Counted from the first letter of the stretch, positions 35,508-45,266 are shown. The stretch is DNA of 64,000 nt from Novosphingobium sp. (GCA_017744735.1 JAGIAR010000002.1:188599-252598), one strand, 5' to 3'. Numbers and translations: made by a program. Notes: generated from the sequence alone by a model not told the origin.

Positions 35508-37132
35508 GGTCTTCCTCCCAAAGGTAAACTTATCCCGATCCGGGTCCCGCTCCCGAGCGTGGCCACGGCCATTTTCCCGCCCAGCGCCTCGACCCGTTCG
35601 GCGATGGACTTGGGCCTTTCGCCCTCGCCGGCGCCGGGAAAGCCGCCGCCGTCGTCGGTGATGGTCAGCGACAGGCCGCCGGCGATCTTCTCGGTGCGCA
35701 CCGAGATCGCGCGGGCCATGCCGTGCCGCACCGCATTGGCGATGCCTTCGCGCATCAGCTGCTGGATCTCGAACAGCATCCAGGCCGGAACCAGCAGCGG
35801 CTCGGCATTGTCTTCGTGGCGCACCGAGACCTGCCAGTGGCGCCCGAGTACATTGGCGAGCCGATCGAGCTCGGTCCCGAGATTGCGCGCGCCGGGGTTG
35901 ACGGAATCGGTCCGCAACCGGGCGATGATCTCGCGGATATGCGCCTGTTCTGCATGCAGGCTTTCGCTGATCGAATCGATCTCGGGCAGCACGTCCTTGC
36001 CGTCGCGCAACTGCTGCCGCAGCGAGGCGAGGCGATAGCCCGCCCCGGCGAGGGACTGGGCGACGCTGTCGTGGAGGTCGCGCGCAATATTCCCGCGCAG
36101 CCGCACCGCCGCGGTCTCCCGCGCGATCGAGGAAATTTCCTCCTCGTCCAGCCCGTGCGCGATCTCGCGGGCGAGCACCTTGCCGAGGTTGAGATGGTCT
36201 CGGCACAGGCCCGGAATCCCGACCAGCACCACCTGCCCGAAACCGGTCGCGCCCTCGATCGGGAACGACATGCCCGACGAAAGGCCGAGCAGCGCGGCAA
36301 GCTGCGGTCCGTCGCTGTGCTTTTCCACTGAGAGCGTCCGGTCTGGCTCCAGCTTGAGCAGGCGCCGGCGGTCGCGATCGAACAGCGTCGGGGTGGGATC
36401 GGCGAAAACGTCGAGCGCCTCGGGCGGGACATGGCGGGTCATCCCGGCGAGCGAGCCGGCCAGCTGCAGGGTGGACCCCGGTTCTTCCGAGCTTTCCCAG
36501 GCCAGCGCCGCACCGCTCGCGCCGGTCGCCTGCAAGGCATAGTCCAGCGCGGCGCCATAGGGGGAGACCCCGCTGCCGGCCAGCGGCAGGATGAACTTGC
36601 CGATCAGGGGAGAGCTGCGCTGCAGCGCGAACCAGGTGACGATCAGCGAGATCACGAACAGATAGCTGGCCCGGCGCAGCACCTTGGCCGCCTCCAGCCA
36701 CGACCCGTCGCCACGCAACCGCAGCTCCATCCCGGTGTAGAGCAAGCCCAGCCCCACCGCGACGGTGAGGGTGGTCCGCCAGTTCCAGCGCAGCGCAGCG
36801 GACAGCGTGAGAAAGATGAAGAAGGCGAAATAGGTGCTGAGGAAGCCGGTCTGTTCGCCGTCCGTGCAATAGAGCGCGGTCAGGAACACGGCACCGTCGA
36901 ACAGGAACACCGGGAGGGTCAGGCGGTAATCGAGCCACCAGTCGCGCCACGCGATCGGCAGCATCGCGCAGGAGAACGCGACATAGCCGACCATCAGCAG
37001 ATTGCCGAAGGCCCCGCCGCGCACGGGTTGCTGAGGATCGATCCCGACCCACAGCACGAACAGCAAGGCCAGCACGACCCGCCCTATCGCGATGACCCTG
37101 CTCGAATGGTGTTCGAATATATCGCGGATCAC
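35504..37132 (-). CDS. Membrane sensor histidine kinase (HisKA_3 / NarX-type)
   Basis: Sensor kinase of 542 residues. Five or six membrane helices span residues 13-175 with short loops and no large periplasmic sensor. A GAF-like region follows at about 185-330. The HisKA_3 motif RDLHDSVAQSLAG carries the phospho-acceptor His354, and the ATPase part ends with EGIANAVRHG, ITDDGGGF and GSGTRIGISLPL. It has a GTG start. It pairs with the overlapping NarL-type regulator. A membrane-embedded domain without a periplasmic loop often senses membrane state, a lipid-soluble ligand or the respiratory chain; the signal here is unknown. Confidence 0.92.
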   Translation of the reverse strand: MIRDIFEHHSSRVIAIGRVVLALLFVLWVGIDPQQPVRGGAFGNLLMVGYVAFSCAMLPIAWRDWWLDYRLTLPVFLFDGAVFLTALYCTDGEQTGFLSTYFAFFIFLTLSAALRWNWRTTLTVAVGLGLLYTGMELRLRGDGSWLEAAKVLRRASYLFVISLIVTWFALQRSSPLIGKFILPLAGSGVSPYGAALDYALQATGASGAALAWESSEEPGSTLQLAGSLAGMTRHVPPEALDVFADPTPTLFDRDRRRLLKLEPDRTLSVEKHSDGPQLAALLGLSSGMSFPIEGATGFGQVVLVGIPGLCRDHLNLGKVLAREIAHGLDEEEISSIARETAAVRLRGNIARDLHDSVAQSLAGAGYRLASLRQQLRDGKDVLPEIDSISESLHAEQAHIREIIARLRTDSVNPGARNLGTELDRLANVLGRHWQVSVRHEDNAEPLLVPAWMLFEIQQLMREGIANAVRHGMARAISVRTEKIAGGLSLTITDDGGGFPGAGEGERPKSIAERVEALGGKMAVATLGSGTRIGISLPLGGRP

Positions 37133-37418
37133 GACGACCTCGCCCCGCCTTCCCTAACCCTTCATTCCCCTTCGCCTGCTTACAGCGTGGCGAACCCAAA
37201 GGGCAAGCCGCGCGCGGGGCCGCCGCAATTCCCCGCCACGCCTGATGCCCCCGCGCCACGCAGACGGGAAACGCGTAGGATCGGGTCCGGCTCGCAACAA
37301 ATGACGCCGGATCGTCGAGGGAAGACGATCCGGCGCCTGAGACCCCCTGTCGCAGCGCTCAAGCCCTGCATCGGGGAATGGCCGGAGCGGGCGGGATGTC
37401 CCGCGCCGGCTGTCGGGG

Positions 37419-37847
37419 TCAGTAGTCGTCGTAGGCGTACTGGTCGGTGTAACTGGCGATCGCGACATAGACCTGCGGCCGGGTATCGCGCACCGCCTTG
37501 CGCACGCAGTCGGAGGTTTCGCTGCGCGAGCTGTCGAGCGGGTAAATGCTGTCGAGATAGTCGCAGGTTTGTTCCGCGGCGAGCTTGATCCGGTCGTCGA
37601 GCTGGTCGCGGCCCCACTGCGTGTGCAGGTTGAGGTCGTCGTAATAAACCGACGAAGACGAGGTCAGCACGCGCTCCGTGCCGACGCCCGAGCTGGAGCG
37701 GCGGGTCTGCTCGCGCAGCGGGGCGTAAACGGTGATCGCGGAGGAATCGGCGCGGTCGGCCTCGCCCTGCGCGAGGGCCGGAACATGAGGGATGGCAGCG
37801 GTCATCGCGATCGCGGTGGCGGCGCCAAGCAGTATCGAGCGGGACAT
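37419..37847 (-). CDS. UrcA family secreted protein
   Basis: Exported protein of 142 residues. The signal peptide ends around VPALAQ-GE (residue 27-28). The mature part has the UrcA pattern: a TVYAPLREQTRRSS segment, a YYDDLNLHTQWGRDQLDDRI region, and two Cys, in AAEQTCDYLD and SDCVRKAVRD, likely forming a disulfide. It ends with an aromatic acidic tail. The family is a small periplasmic protein group of unknown role seen in Caulobacterales and Sphingomonadales. AAGGA lies 9 bases upstream of the ATG. It is not in an operon: the sensor kinase starts nearly 290 bases away, and a 183-base gap precedes it. Confidence 0.85.
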   Translation of the reverse strand: MSRSILLGAATAIAMTAAIPHVPALAQGEADRADSSAITVYAPLREQTRRSSSGVGTERVLTSSSSVYYDDLNLHTQWGRDQLDDRIKLAAEQTCDYLDSIYPLDSSRSETSDCVRKAVRDTRPQVYVAIASYTDQYAYDDY

Positions 37848-38030
37848 GGGTTCATCCTTCCGTTGCATGTCCCCTCCCGCCCAGACCAACGGCGCGGGCA
37901 GACAAGCCGTTCCGGCGAAAGAACCCCCTGCCGCGACTCTGCAACGCTTCGTCACATTCCTCGCGACAGGGGGCGGTGGACGGCACGGAAAATTGGGGGA
38001 AACCGCGCCGCCCGAGTTCGCCGGACCTGG

Positions 38031-41000
38031 CTAGAAGCCCATGCGGAGCGTTCCCCGCACGCCGAAGGCGGTGTGATCGGTGCGGTCTTCCGCGCTGACC
38101 TCCCCGCCCATCGAGAACCCCTCGGTGCCGCCCATCACCCGCAGCTTGGCGTACCAGCCGTTGGCGGTCTGGTCGGGAGTGAGCGTAAAGTCGCTTCCGC
38201 CGGCGAAATGGGCGGTGGTCGCGCCGAGCGCGCCGCCGACGATCTGGCGCCAGCCGCCCTCGGTCTCGATCCGGAACCAGTTGCGGTCGTAACGGCGGTT
38301 GCCGATGAAATCGATGCCGAGCGCGACGCCCGCGTTGAGCCCCAGCTCGTCGCTGGTGCGGTCGTTCACGGTCAGGTCCAGCCCCGCCCCGCCGCCGCTG
38401 TCGGTATAGCCGTCCTCCTTCAGCCGGATGTAATCGAAGGTCACCGTCGGGCGGACGAACAGCGTGCCGCCGCTTTCCCACGAACCGCCCCCGGTGAGGG
38501 TCACCAGCCGCCCATCCCAGTCGCGGTGTGCGCTGCGCTCGATGTTCTTGGTCGAACCGTCGTCGTCGATATAGGCGCCGATGAAGCTGCGGCGGCCGCT
38601 GAAGTTCGCGATGCCGTAGGACCCGCGCGCCCAGCCGTTGAACTTGCCCCACTGGCCGCGCCAGTAGGCGGCGAGTTCGTAGGTGTCGGACTGGACGATG
38701 TTGTCCGAACTGTCGCTGGTGTACTGGCTCCACAGCCATTGCAGCGACACCCCGAAACTGCCGACGCCCGACTGGATCTCGGCCCCGGCGGAAAAGCCCA
38801 GCCCGCCGATATCGTAGGCGGCGGTGTTGCCTTCCTTCTTGTTCGCCCCCCAGGCGGCGGAATTGAGGATGATGTCGAGATTGCCCGCGCGATAGACCGG
38901 GCCATAGGCATCGCCGATCTGGTTCGCGAAGGCGCGGGTGCCCAGGCTGATCGCCTCGAATGCGCCGCCGGCATGATCGGGAAGCATCATCCGCACCTTG
39001 TCGCGGAAACTGTCGCCGTCGGTGATGCCGAGGAAGACCTGCTCGACCTCGTCGTCCTTCGCCAGCACCTTGTAGATCGCATCGTAGGCCAGCGCCTGCG
39101 AACGGTTGAGCCCCAGCTCGGCCGCGCTGCGCTTGGTGATGTCGATCGCGATGGTGTTCGCCGGGGCATCGCTGGCCACCGCCGCCTTGAACATGAACGG
39201 GACCAGATCGGTGCGGGTGACGATCCCGGATGCGCCGGTGAGCGTGCCCGCCTGCAGCACCGTGTAGCGCCCGACCGCATTCTCCGTATCGGCCAGCCGC
39301 ACCAGCAGCGTGGACTTGGGCGCGAACACCGCCTCGCCGGTGACCGTGTAGAGCGAGCCCTGCCCGGCCGCCTTGTCGAGCGTCACCACCAGCGTACCGC
39401 CCGCCCCGACATTGAGCGAGGCCATGGTCGCCGGCTTGGCGACGTCGAGGAAACCGCCGTTGACCGCGACCGCGAGATTGCCCGAATTGGCCAGCGTGCC
39501 CTTGAACCACGAGGTGCCGTTCAAGGTCAGCGTGTCGTTGCCGCCGCCGGCGAAATCGGCCACGCCGTTGAATACCGAAGTGCCGGCCAGGGTCAGCGTG
39601 TCGTTGCCGGTGCCGAACAGCGCCTTGCCGGTGAAGACCGCATCGCCCGACAGCGCGAAGCCATTGTTCCCGTCGCCGAAGGAGACGTTGCCGGTGACGG
39701 TGCCGTCCGCCACGTCGAGCACATCGTTGCCGCTGCCGAAGCGGATGTCGCCGGTGATCGAGGGCGCAGCGAAGCCCGAGGCGACCGCGGTCTGGCGGAC
39801 CGTCGCCCCCGCCGTATTGGCCGAAAGGTCGATCGCGATATTCCGCCCGCTGTCGGCCGCCGCGCCGGTCGCGGAGATCTTGCCGCTGTTCTCGACCAGC
39901 GTGAGCGTGCCCGACAGGTCGCGGATCGCGGTGGCATTGCCCGCCGCGTTGACCGCGGTGGCGGAAATCGTGCCGCTGTTCCTGATCGTGGGCAACGACG
40001 CCCCGGCGTCGATCTGCACCGCGGTGGCGCGGGTCGAGCCGCTGGCGCTGCCGTTCGCCTGGATCGTGCCCGAGTTCTGCAGCAGCGGGGTGCTCGCGCC
40101 CGCGCCGAAGCGGATCGCAGTGGCGTTGGCATCCTTCGAGATCGCGCTGACGCTGCCGGTGACCGCCACGCCGTTGGCAATCGTTACGGTGCCGCCCAGC
40201 CCGCCGATCGCGAGGCCGTTGCCATCGATGCCGGCATAGACGCCGTTGCCGACCACCGTGCCATCGATCTGCAAGCCGTAATGGGCCGCAGTGCCGGCAA
40301 CCGGGCCGATCGCGATGTCCCCGGTCGCCGAGCCGATCACGAAGGCCGGGGCGGCGCCGTAGGAAACCACCGCGGCGCTGCCTTCCTTGGCATCGTCGAT
40401 CCCGTCGTGGTCCTCGTCATTGTCGCTTGGCGAGGTGTCCTTGGGCGGCACTGCGAGCACGATCCCGCCGCCGACATTGCCTTCCACCACCAGCGCCGAT
40501 CCGCCCTGCAGCAGGTCGTCGGCATCGAGCTTCGAGGGATCGGTCGGCGGAGTGGGATAGCGATAGCCGGTGGCCGAGATCGCGCCCTGCACCACCAGCG
40601 CCCCGCTGATGTCGCCGGTGAATTCGGCGCCGACCGCATCCTTGCCCTTCACGGTCACGATCCCGGCAAGCCGCACGTCGCCGGTTACGTCGCCCGCATG
40701 GAGGCCGACCGAATTGTCGCCGGTGACGAGGATCTTGCCGTCGTTGGTAACGTTGCCGGTCTGCGCCCCGCCGAGCCAGATTCCCGCGGAAGCATTGCCT
40801 TCCACGGTTATCGTGCCGTTGATGTCGTTGGTGACCTTGCCGCTGTGCGCGCCGTCGGTCTTGATCCCGAAGCGGTTCGAGCCGAGCGCGAAGGGCCCGT
40901 CGAGATCGCCGTCGTTGTCGCTGTCGGTCGGGGTGTAGGGCTCGTCGATCGTGATGTCCTTGCTGTTGAGGATATCGCCGGTGACGCCCGCCGCGGCCCC

Positions 41001-41270
41001 GATCCCGACCGCGCCATTGGCGTTGCTGATCTGGATCGTGCCCTGGTTGGTGACCGAGTTGTTGCTGTTCTGCGTGACCGCGGTGCCGCTCGCCGGCTTG
41101 ACCGACCCGCTCGAGGTGATCGTGACGTTGTCGGCGCTGCCGTTGTTCGCGGTCGCGGTCTGCACGGGCGTGGTGACCGCGGTCGAGACGTTCGCCGCGT
41201 AAGCGGGGGCAAAAGCGGGTACGCCCACCGCCGCGATCGCCGCGGTGGCCAGAAGCAGGTGACGAGGCAT
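38031..41270 (-). CDS. Autotransporter with calcium-motif-bearing passenger
   Basis: Protein of 1079 residues. A signal peptide ends near PAYAAN. A long passenger (about 25-760) rich in Gly, Asn, Thr and Val shows repeated NSGTI/NSGKI and FGDGNNGF / GTGNDTLTLAG units that predict a beta-helix. The autotransporter barrel takes the last 280 residues and ends in TLRMGF with the terminal Phe. Two acidic loops, DSDNDGDLDG and SDNDEDHDGIDD, look like thrombospondin type-3 or EF-hand calcium sites. The ATG at 41270 is chosen by the signal peptide. It would be displayed on, or released from, the surface as an adhesin or enzyme. No catalytic motif was seen. Confidence 0.87.
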   Translation of the reverse strand: MPRHLLLATAAIAAVGVPAFAPAYAANVSTAVTTPVQTATANNGSADNVTITSSGSVKPASGTAVTQNSNNSVTNQGTIQISNANGAVGIGAAAGVTGDILNSKDITIDEPYTPTDSDNDGDLDGPFALGSNRFGIKTDGAHSGKVTNDINGTITVEGNASAGIWLGGAQTGNVTNDGKILVTGDNSVGLHAGDVTGDVRLAGIVTVKGKDAVGAEFTGDISGALVVQGAISATGYRYPTPPTDPSKLDADDLLQGGSALVVEGNVGGGIVLAVPPKDTSPSDNDEDHDGIDDAKEGSAAVVSYGAAPAFVIGSATGDIAIGPVAGTAAHYGLQIDGTVVGNGVYAGIDGNGLAIGGLGGTVTIANGVAVTGSVSAISKDANATAIRFGAGASTPLLQNSGTIQANGSASGSTRATAVQIDAGASLPTIRNSGTISATAVNAAGNATAIRDLSGTLTLVENSGKISATGAAADSGRNIAIDLSANTAGATVRQTAVASGFAAPSITGDIRFGSGNDVLDVADGTVTGNVSFGDGNNGFALSGDAVFTGKALFGTGNDTLTLAGTSVFNGVADFAGGGNDTLTLNGTSWFKGTLANSGNLAVAVNGGFLDVAKPATMASLNVGAGGTLVVTLDKAAGQGSLYTVTGEAVFAPKSTLLVRLADTENAVGRYTVLQAGTLTGASGIVTRTDLVPFMFKAAVASDAPANTIAIDITKRSAAELGLNRSQALAYDAIYKVLAKDDEVEQVFLGITDGDSFRDKVRMMLPDHAGGAFEAISLGTRAFANQIGDAYGPVYRAGNLDIILNSAAWGANKKEGNTAAYDIGGLGFSAGAEIQSGVGSFGVSLQWLWSQYTSDSSDNIVQSDTYELAAYWRGQWGKFNGWARGSYGIANFSGRRSFIGAYIDDDGSTKNIERSAHRDWDGRLVTLTGGGSWESGGTLFVRPTVTFDYIRLKEDGYTDSGGGAGLDLTVNDRTSDELGLNAGVALGIDFIGNRRYDRNWFRIETEGGWRQIVGGALGATTAHFAGGSDFTLTPDQTANGWYAKLRVMGGTEGFSMGGEVSAEDRTDHTAFGVRGTLRMGF

Positions 41271-41405
41271 TGAAGAAGCTCCCCAAGGTCGATGTTGTCC
41301 GTTGGACGGAGAGCTTTGCGCGGAGCCTTGGAATTTTCCTTGGGGCTGACTTCCATCAAGCACAGGTCGCGCCAAGCAATTCGCCGAATTGCGGGAAACC
41401 TGGCC

Positions 41406-43766
41406 TCAGAACGAAGCGTCGAATCCCAACCGCAGGGTGCGCGGGCGCAGCGGGGTGATCTGCTCGCGGCCGATCTGGAACGGCGTGCCGAGCGCGAAGC
41501 GGTTGCCCTTCGCGTCGGCGAGGTCGGTCAGGCCCAGGGTGACGCCGAAGGCTTCGCGCCCCAGCCGCAGGGTCAGTCCGCTATCGACATAGCCGCCTTG
41601 CTGCTCGCCCAGCTCGGGCCCGACCCCAAGGCGCGACTTGCCGACATATTGCGCCCAGCCGCGCGCCGTCAGCGCATAGTCGTCGCCAAGCTCGCGCCGG
41701 TAGTCGAGCCCCACCCGCCCGGCCACCCGGGCGATGTTGGGCACCTGGCGCGAGCGGGCGAAGACCAGCGCCCCGGCCGGCTGGTCCACCCGGCTGTCGT
41801 TGAAGGTCAGCGCCGCAGCCAGCCTGAGGTCCGGCCCCAGCGCGGCGCTGCCGTCGACCGTGGCGGACCAGATGTGGCCGTCGCCGATATTGGCGGTGCT
41901 CGGCAGGCCGGCGCTGTCGATGAAATCGGCCTGGATGTCGGTCCAGCGGGTGAAGGAGACATTGGCCGAAATCTCGAACGGGTCGAGATCGGGCCGCCCG
42001 TGGCGCCCGCCGATTTCGAAGGTGCGGATGTGATCGTTGCGGAACCGCGTGACGATGTCGCCCGCGATCGCCAGCCCGCCGGGCCGGAACCCCTCCTGGT
42101 AGCGGACATAGAGCGTGGTGTCTGAAAACAGGTTCGAACTGAGCGAGAACGAGGGCAGGAAGGCGTTCTCGCTGCGGCGCGCGGTCATCCGTGCGAGTTC
42201 CAGCGCCACCGGCTGGGCAAGCTGGGCGACCGCGATATCCTCGCCATCGCCGCCGAGCCACGACCAGGTGAAGCGCGCGCCCGCGCTGGCGACCAGATGC
42301 TCGCCCAGCCGCGCGCTCGCCTCGCCGTAGATCGTCGCCTCGTCCACCTCGTTGCGCACGCCGGTCGCCGGCGCGGGCATCCCCGGCGGGCCGAGCGTGC
42401 GGGTCAGCGTGGTGCGGTTGCGGGTGAAGCTCGCGCCGACGAGCCAGCCCAGCCCGTCCTGCAGCGGGCGCCACAGCCGGGTTTCGTTGGCGATCATCGT
42501 GGTATCGTTGTTCTGGACGAACAGCCGCGGATCGCCGCCGGGCAGGGTCGCATCGTAGCGTTCCTCGAGCGACTGGGCGGTGATCCCGGTCGAGCTCTTG
42601 AACCGCAGATCGCCGAATTCCTGTCCGACGACGAACTGGCCCTGCGCGTAATCCGCATCGAAGCCCTCGCCGACCTTCGACGAGCGGGTCAGCGGCGGGC
42701 CGTCGCGATCGGCATATTGGCTGTCCCGCCCGGCGGTGTCCTGGCCGATCCCGATCACGTCGAAGGTCCAGCCGCTATCGCTCTCGAAGCGGAATGCCGC
42801 ACGACCGCCGAGCACGTCGGTGCGGTTGACGTTCTTTTCGCCCAGCAGCGGCTTGTCGATATAGCCGCCACGGCTTTCGGCATCGATCGACACGCGCAGC
42901 GCGGCGCTGCCGGCCACCGGGAGGTTGATCGTCGCGCTCGCGTCGGCACCGGCTGCGCCGTGCTGCGTCAGACTGCCGCCGACCGATGCGGCGCCACCCA
43001 GCACATCCATCTCGGGCGGATTGGGCACCAGCCGCAGTATCCCCCCGAGCGCACCCGCGCCGTAGAGCGTCCCTTGCGGCCCTTCGAGGATCTCCACCCG
43101 CGCCAGATCGGTCAGCCGCAGATCGGGATCGGGCGCGTTGTAGCTCAGGCGCAAGTCGCCGAAATACTGGCCCACGGTCGACTGGGTGGGGCCCGTGAAG
43201 CTGGAATCCGCGATCCCGCGAATGAACAATTTGTTCCGTCCGCTGCCAAGATGGGTCGAGGACAGGCTCGGGATACGCTGGGTGATCTTCTCCGTGCCGC
43301 CCGCTCCGCCGAAGTCCAGTTCCTGCCCGTCGATCATCTCGACCTCGCCGGCATAGTCGGCGAGCAGGACATCGCGCTTCGAGCCTAGCACCACGATGTC
43401 GGGCGAAGGCGCCGCTTCGGGCCCCGGGGCACGCTGGGCGGGTTCCGGCGCGGGCGGCGCGCGCCGGCGCGGCACCGCCGGTGCGGCGACCAGCCGCCAG
43501 CCCGCCGGCCCCACCTGGATCGCCTGCGCACCCGCCGCCCGCGCCAGCCTGCGCACTGCATCCTTCGCCGAAAAGCGGCCCCGGATCGCGCCTACCCGGC
43601 GGTTCGAGACCGCGGGATCGGTGATCACGATGCTGGTGCCGGTCTGGCGCGCGATCGCGACCGCGGCATCGCCCGCGCGGCCGGCAGGAGCATCGATCGG
43701 CACGCTTTGCGCATGGGCGGGAGCAGCCACGGCCGCCGCGATCAGGAGGGCGCCCGGGTAGCGCAT
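41406..43766 (-). CDS. STN-domain TonB-dependent receptor (FecA-type transducer)
   Basis: Outer-membrane receptor of 786 residues. The signal peptide ends near APAHA-QS. The STN signalling domain (about 22-95) is clear, with VAIARQTGTSIVITDPAV and GRFSAKDAVRRLARAAG. A proline-rich linker leads to a plug starting DIVVLGSKRD and a barrel ending LGFDASF. The STN domain links ligand uptake to a FecR/FecI relay encoded next to it: FecR ends one base before this start and the sigma factor precedes that. The ligand may be an iron chelate or an organic compound linked to the catabolic island that follows. Start context is TGA-G-ATG coupling. Confidence 0.92.
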   Translation of the reverse strand: MRYPGALLIAAAVAAPAHAQSVPIDAPAGRAGDAAVAIARQTGTSIVITDPAVSNRRVGAIRGRFSAKDAVRRLARAAGAQAIQVGPAGWRLVAAPAVPRRRAPPAPEPAQRAPGPEAAPSPDIVVLGSKRDVLLADYAGEVEMIDGQELDFGGAGGTEKITQRIPSLSSTHLGSGRNKLFIRGIADSSFTGPTQSTVGQYFGDLRLSYNAPDPDLRLTDLARVEILEGPQGTLYGAGALGGILRLVPNPPEMDVLGGAASVGGSLTQHGAAGADASATINLPVAGSAALRVSIDAESRGGYIDKPLLGEKNVNRTDVLGGRAAFRFESDSGWTFDVIGIGQDTAGRDSQYADRDGPPLTRSSKVGEGFDADYAQGQFVVGQEFGDLRFKSSTGITAQSLEERYDATLPGGDPRLFVQNNDTTMIANETRLWRPLQDGLGWLVGASFTRNRTTLTRTLGPPGMPAPATGVRNEVDEATIYGEASARLGEHLVASAGARFTWSWLGGDGEDIAVAQLAQPVALELARMTARRSENAFLPSFSLSSNLFSDTTLYVRYQEGFRPGGLAIAGDIVTRFRNDHIRTFEIGGRHGRPDLDPFEISANVSFTRWTDIQADFIDSAGLPSTANIGDGHIWSATVDGSAALGPDLRLAAALTFNDSRVDQPAGALVFARSRQVPNIARVAGRVGLDYRRELGDDYALTARGWAQYVGKSRLGVGPELGEQQGGYVDSGLTLRLGREAFGVTLGLTDLADAKGNRFALGTPFQIGREQITPLRPRTLRLGFDASF

Positions 43767-43767
43767 C

Positions 43768-44700
43768 TCACTGCGGCTCCAGGGTCCACCCGTCGCCGGA
43801 CCGTTCGACCCGCACGCCCAGCAGCGGCCCGACCGAAGCCGGGTCGGCCTTTACCGGATCGACCAGCAGGCTGCCGGAAATCCGCCGCTGCGCCGCACCG
43901 GGGGCGGCCTCGAATGTCCGGCCGGTGGCGCGGGTCAGATCGTCGGCGATCGATCCCAGCGTCGCCTGCTGGAAGCTCAGCCGCCCGGTGCGCCAGGCGC
44001 CGACTTCGGAAGGCTGGATGTCGCCCAGCTCGTATTCGTGAGAGCCCTGCGCGCTCGACACGATTTTGCCCGGAGCGATCCGCACATTTTGCTGTCCCGG
44101 ATTGAACGACACCGCGCCTTCGGCCACCGCGACCGTGGTCATGGCGCCGTCGAAGCGGACATCGAACACCGTGCCGATGTCGACCAGCCGGTCCTCGCCC
44201 GCATCGACGTGGAACGGGTTTGCCGCGTCGTGGCGGATCGCGAACAGCGCCTGGCCCTTGTCCAGCCGGGCAAAGCGCGGGTCCCTGCGATCGAGCGTGA
44301 GCGTGCTGCCGCCGCCGAGCGCAATCGTGCTGCCGTTGTCGAGCGCGATCGTGCGGGTCTCGCCGGGCGCGGTCTCGATCGTGTAGGTGCCGCCGCGAAA
44401 CTGCAGCACGCCGACCGCCGCGATCCCGACCAGCGCCGCGGCGAGCGCGCCGCGCAACCAGCGACGGTTGCCCCGCACGGGCGCATCGTCGTTGGCCGGG
44501 TGCGGCTCGGCGGCCAGCGCATCGGCCGCATCCTGCGCCCTCGCGGCGACGACATCGTAGGCGCGCGCATGGGCGGCGTCGGCTTCGAGCCACGCGGTGA
44601 AGCCGTCCCAATCCGCGAACGACGGATCGCCGGCGCGGGCGGCCCAGGCGGCAGCCTCGTCCAGCAAGCGATGGTCCGGAACGCGGTCGTCAAGCGGCAT
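43768..44700 (-). CDS. FecR family anti-sigma / sigma regulator
   Basis: Inner-membrane signal protein of 310 residues. The N-terminal cytoplasmic DUF4880 part (about 1-70) includes ASFADWDGFTAWLEADAAHARAYD-like sequence (PSFADWDGFTAWLEAD). One membrane helix lies at about 83-100 (RGALAAALVGIAAVGVLQF). The periplasmic FecR domain reads TIETAPGETRTIAL and LDRRDPRFARLDKGQALFAI. The C-terminal STN-like part GRLSFQQATLGSIADDLT contacts the receptor. The ATG at 44700 is used because AGGAG lies 9 bases upstream. It lies between the sigma factor and the STN receptor, the standard cell-surface signalling order. Confidence 0.92.
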   Translation of the reverse strand: MPLDDRVPDHRLLDEAAAWAARAGDPSFADWDGFTAWLEADAAHARAYDVVAARAQDAADALAAEPHPANDDAPVRGNRRWLRGALAAALVGIAAVGVLQFRGGTYTIETAPGETRTIALDNGSTIALGGGSTLTLDRRDPRFARLDKGQALFAIRHDAANPFHVDAGEDRLVDIGTVFDVRFDGAMTTVAVAEGAVSFNPGQQNVRIAPGKIVSSAQGSHEYELGDIQPSEVGAWRTGRLSFQQATLGSIADDLTRATGRTFEAAPGAAQRRISGSLLVDPVKADPASVGPLLGVRVERSGDGWTLEPQ

Positions 44701-44738
44701 TGCGAATGTCTCCTGTGACCCTGACGGAGTCCTGCGGC

Positions 44739-45266
44739 TCAAGCCTCATCGAGCCGCTCCTTCAGTTGCGCCAGCGCGCGATAGGCGATGCGCAGATCGC
44801 TCTCGACCGTGCTGAGGCTCACGCCGAACTCTTCGGCGACCCGCTTCTGCGGCACCCCGTCGACCCGGTGGCGACGGAAGATCGCGGCGGGCCGTGCGCC
44901 CAGCGCATCGAGCGTTTCCGCCGCCAGCCGTGCCTGCTGGCGGGCGGCGATCGCGCGATCGGGCGAAGGCGCGTCGGACACGCCCGGCACCGCCCCGCCC
45001 ATCGCCTCGGTCCAGTCCTTCTCGCGCTTGCGGGCTTGGCGGGCCGAACGGTAGCGGTCGATCATCATCAGGTCGCAGGCGCGGTAGAGGTAGGCGAGTG
45101 GAGAAGCGACCGGGCCGGTGTCGGCCGCGGCGATCTTGAGCCATACCTCGTGCAGCACGTCTTCCGCCGCCTCGCCCGCACCGCGCGCCGCGAGAAAGCG
45201 CAACAGCTTCGCGCGACGCTCGATGAACGCGGCCTCGAGACCGGAAGGCGATGGGGACGACGACAC
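44739..45266 (-). CDS. ECF sigma factor (FecI-like)
   Basis: Extracytoplasmic-function sigma factor of 175 residues. Region 2 covers about 15-85 with EDVLHEVWLKIAAAD and ASPLAYLYRACDLMMIDRYRS. Region 4 covers about 115-170 with FRRHRVDGVPQKRVAEEFGVSLSTVESDLRIAY-like order (VPQKRVAEEFGVSLSTVE). GTG start with AGGCGG upstream. It is followed after 38 bases by FecR and then the STN TonB receptor, so it should direct transcription of the receptor gene, and perhaps neighbours, when FecR relays a ligand signal. The catabolic operon starting at 46582-50965 is a candidate target. Confidence 0.92.
   Translation of the reverse strand: MSSSPSPSGLEAAFIERRAKLLRFLAARGAGEAAEDVLHEVWLKIAAADTGPVASPLAYLYRACDLMMIDRYRSARQARKREKDWTEAMGGAVPGVSDAPSPDRAIAARQQARLAAETLDALGARPAAIFRRHRVDGVPQKRVAEEFGVSLSTVESDLRIAYRALAQLKERLDEA

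Noticed and set aside
37569..41273. Open frame of more than 1200 codons on the plus strand, opposite the autotransporter
   Set aside because: Antisense to a gene with a clear signal peptide and barrel. Its sequence is rich in Arg, Val, Asp and Ala as expected from the mirror of GC3-rich codons. No domain is visible.
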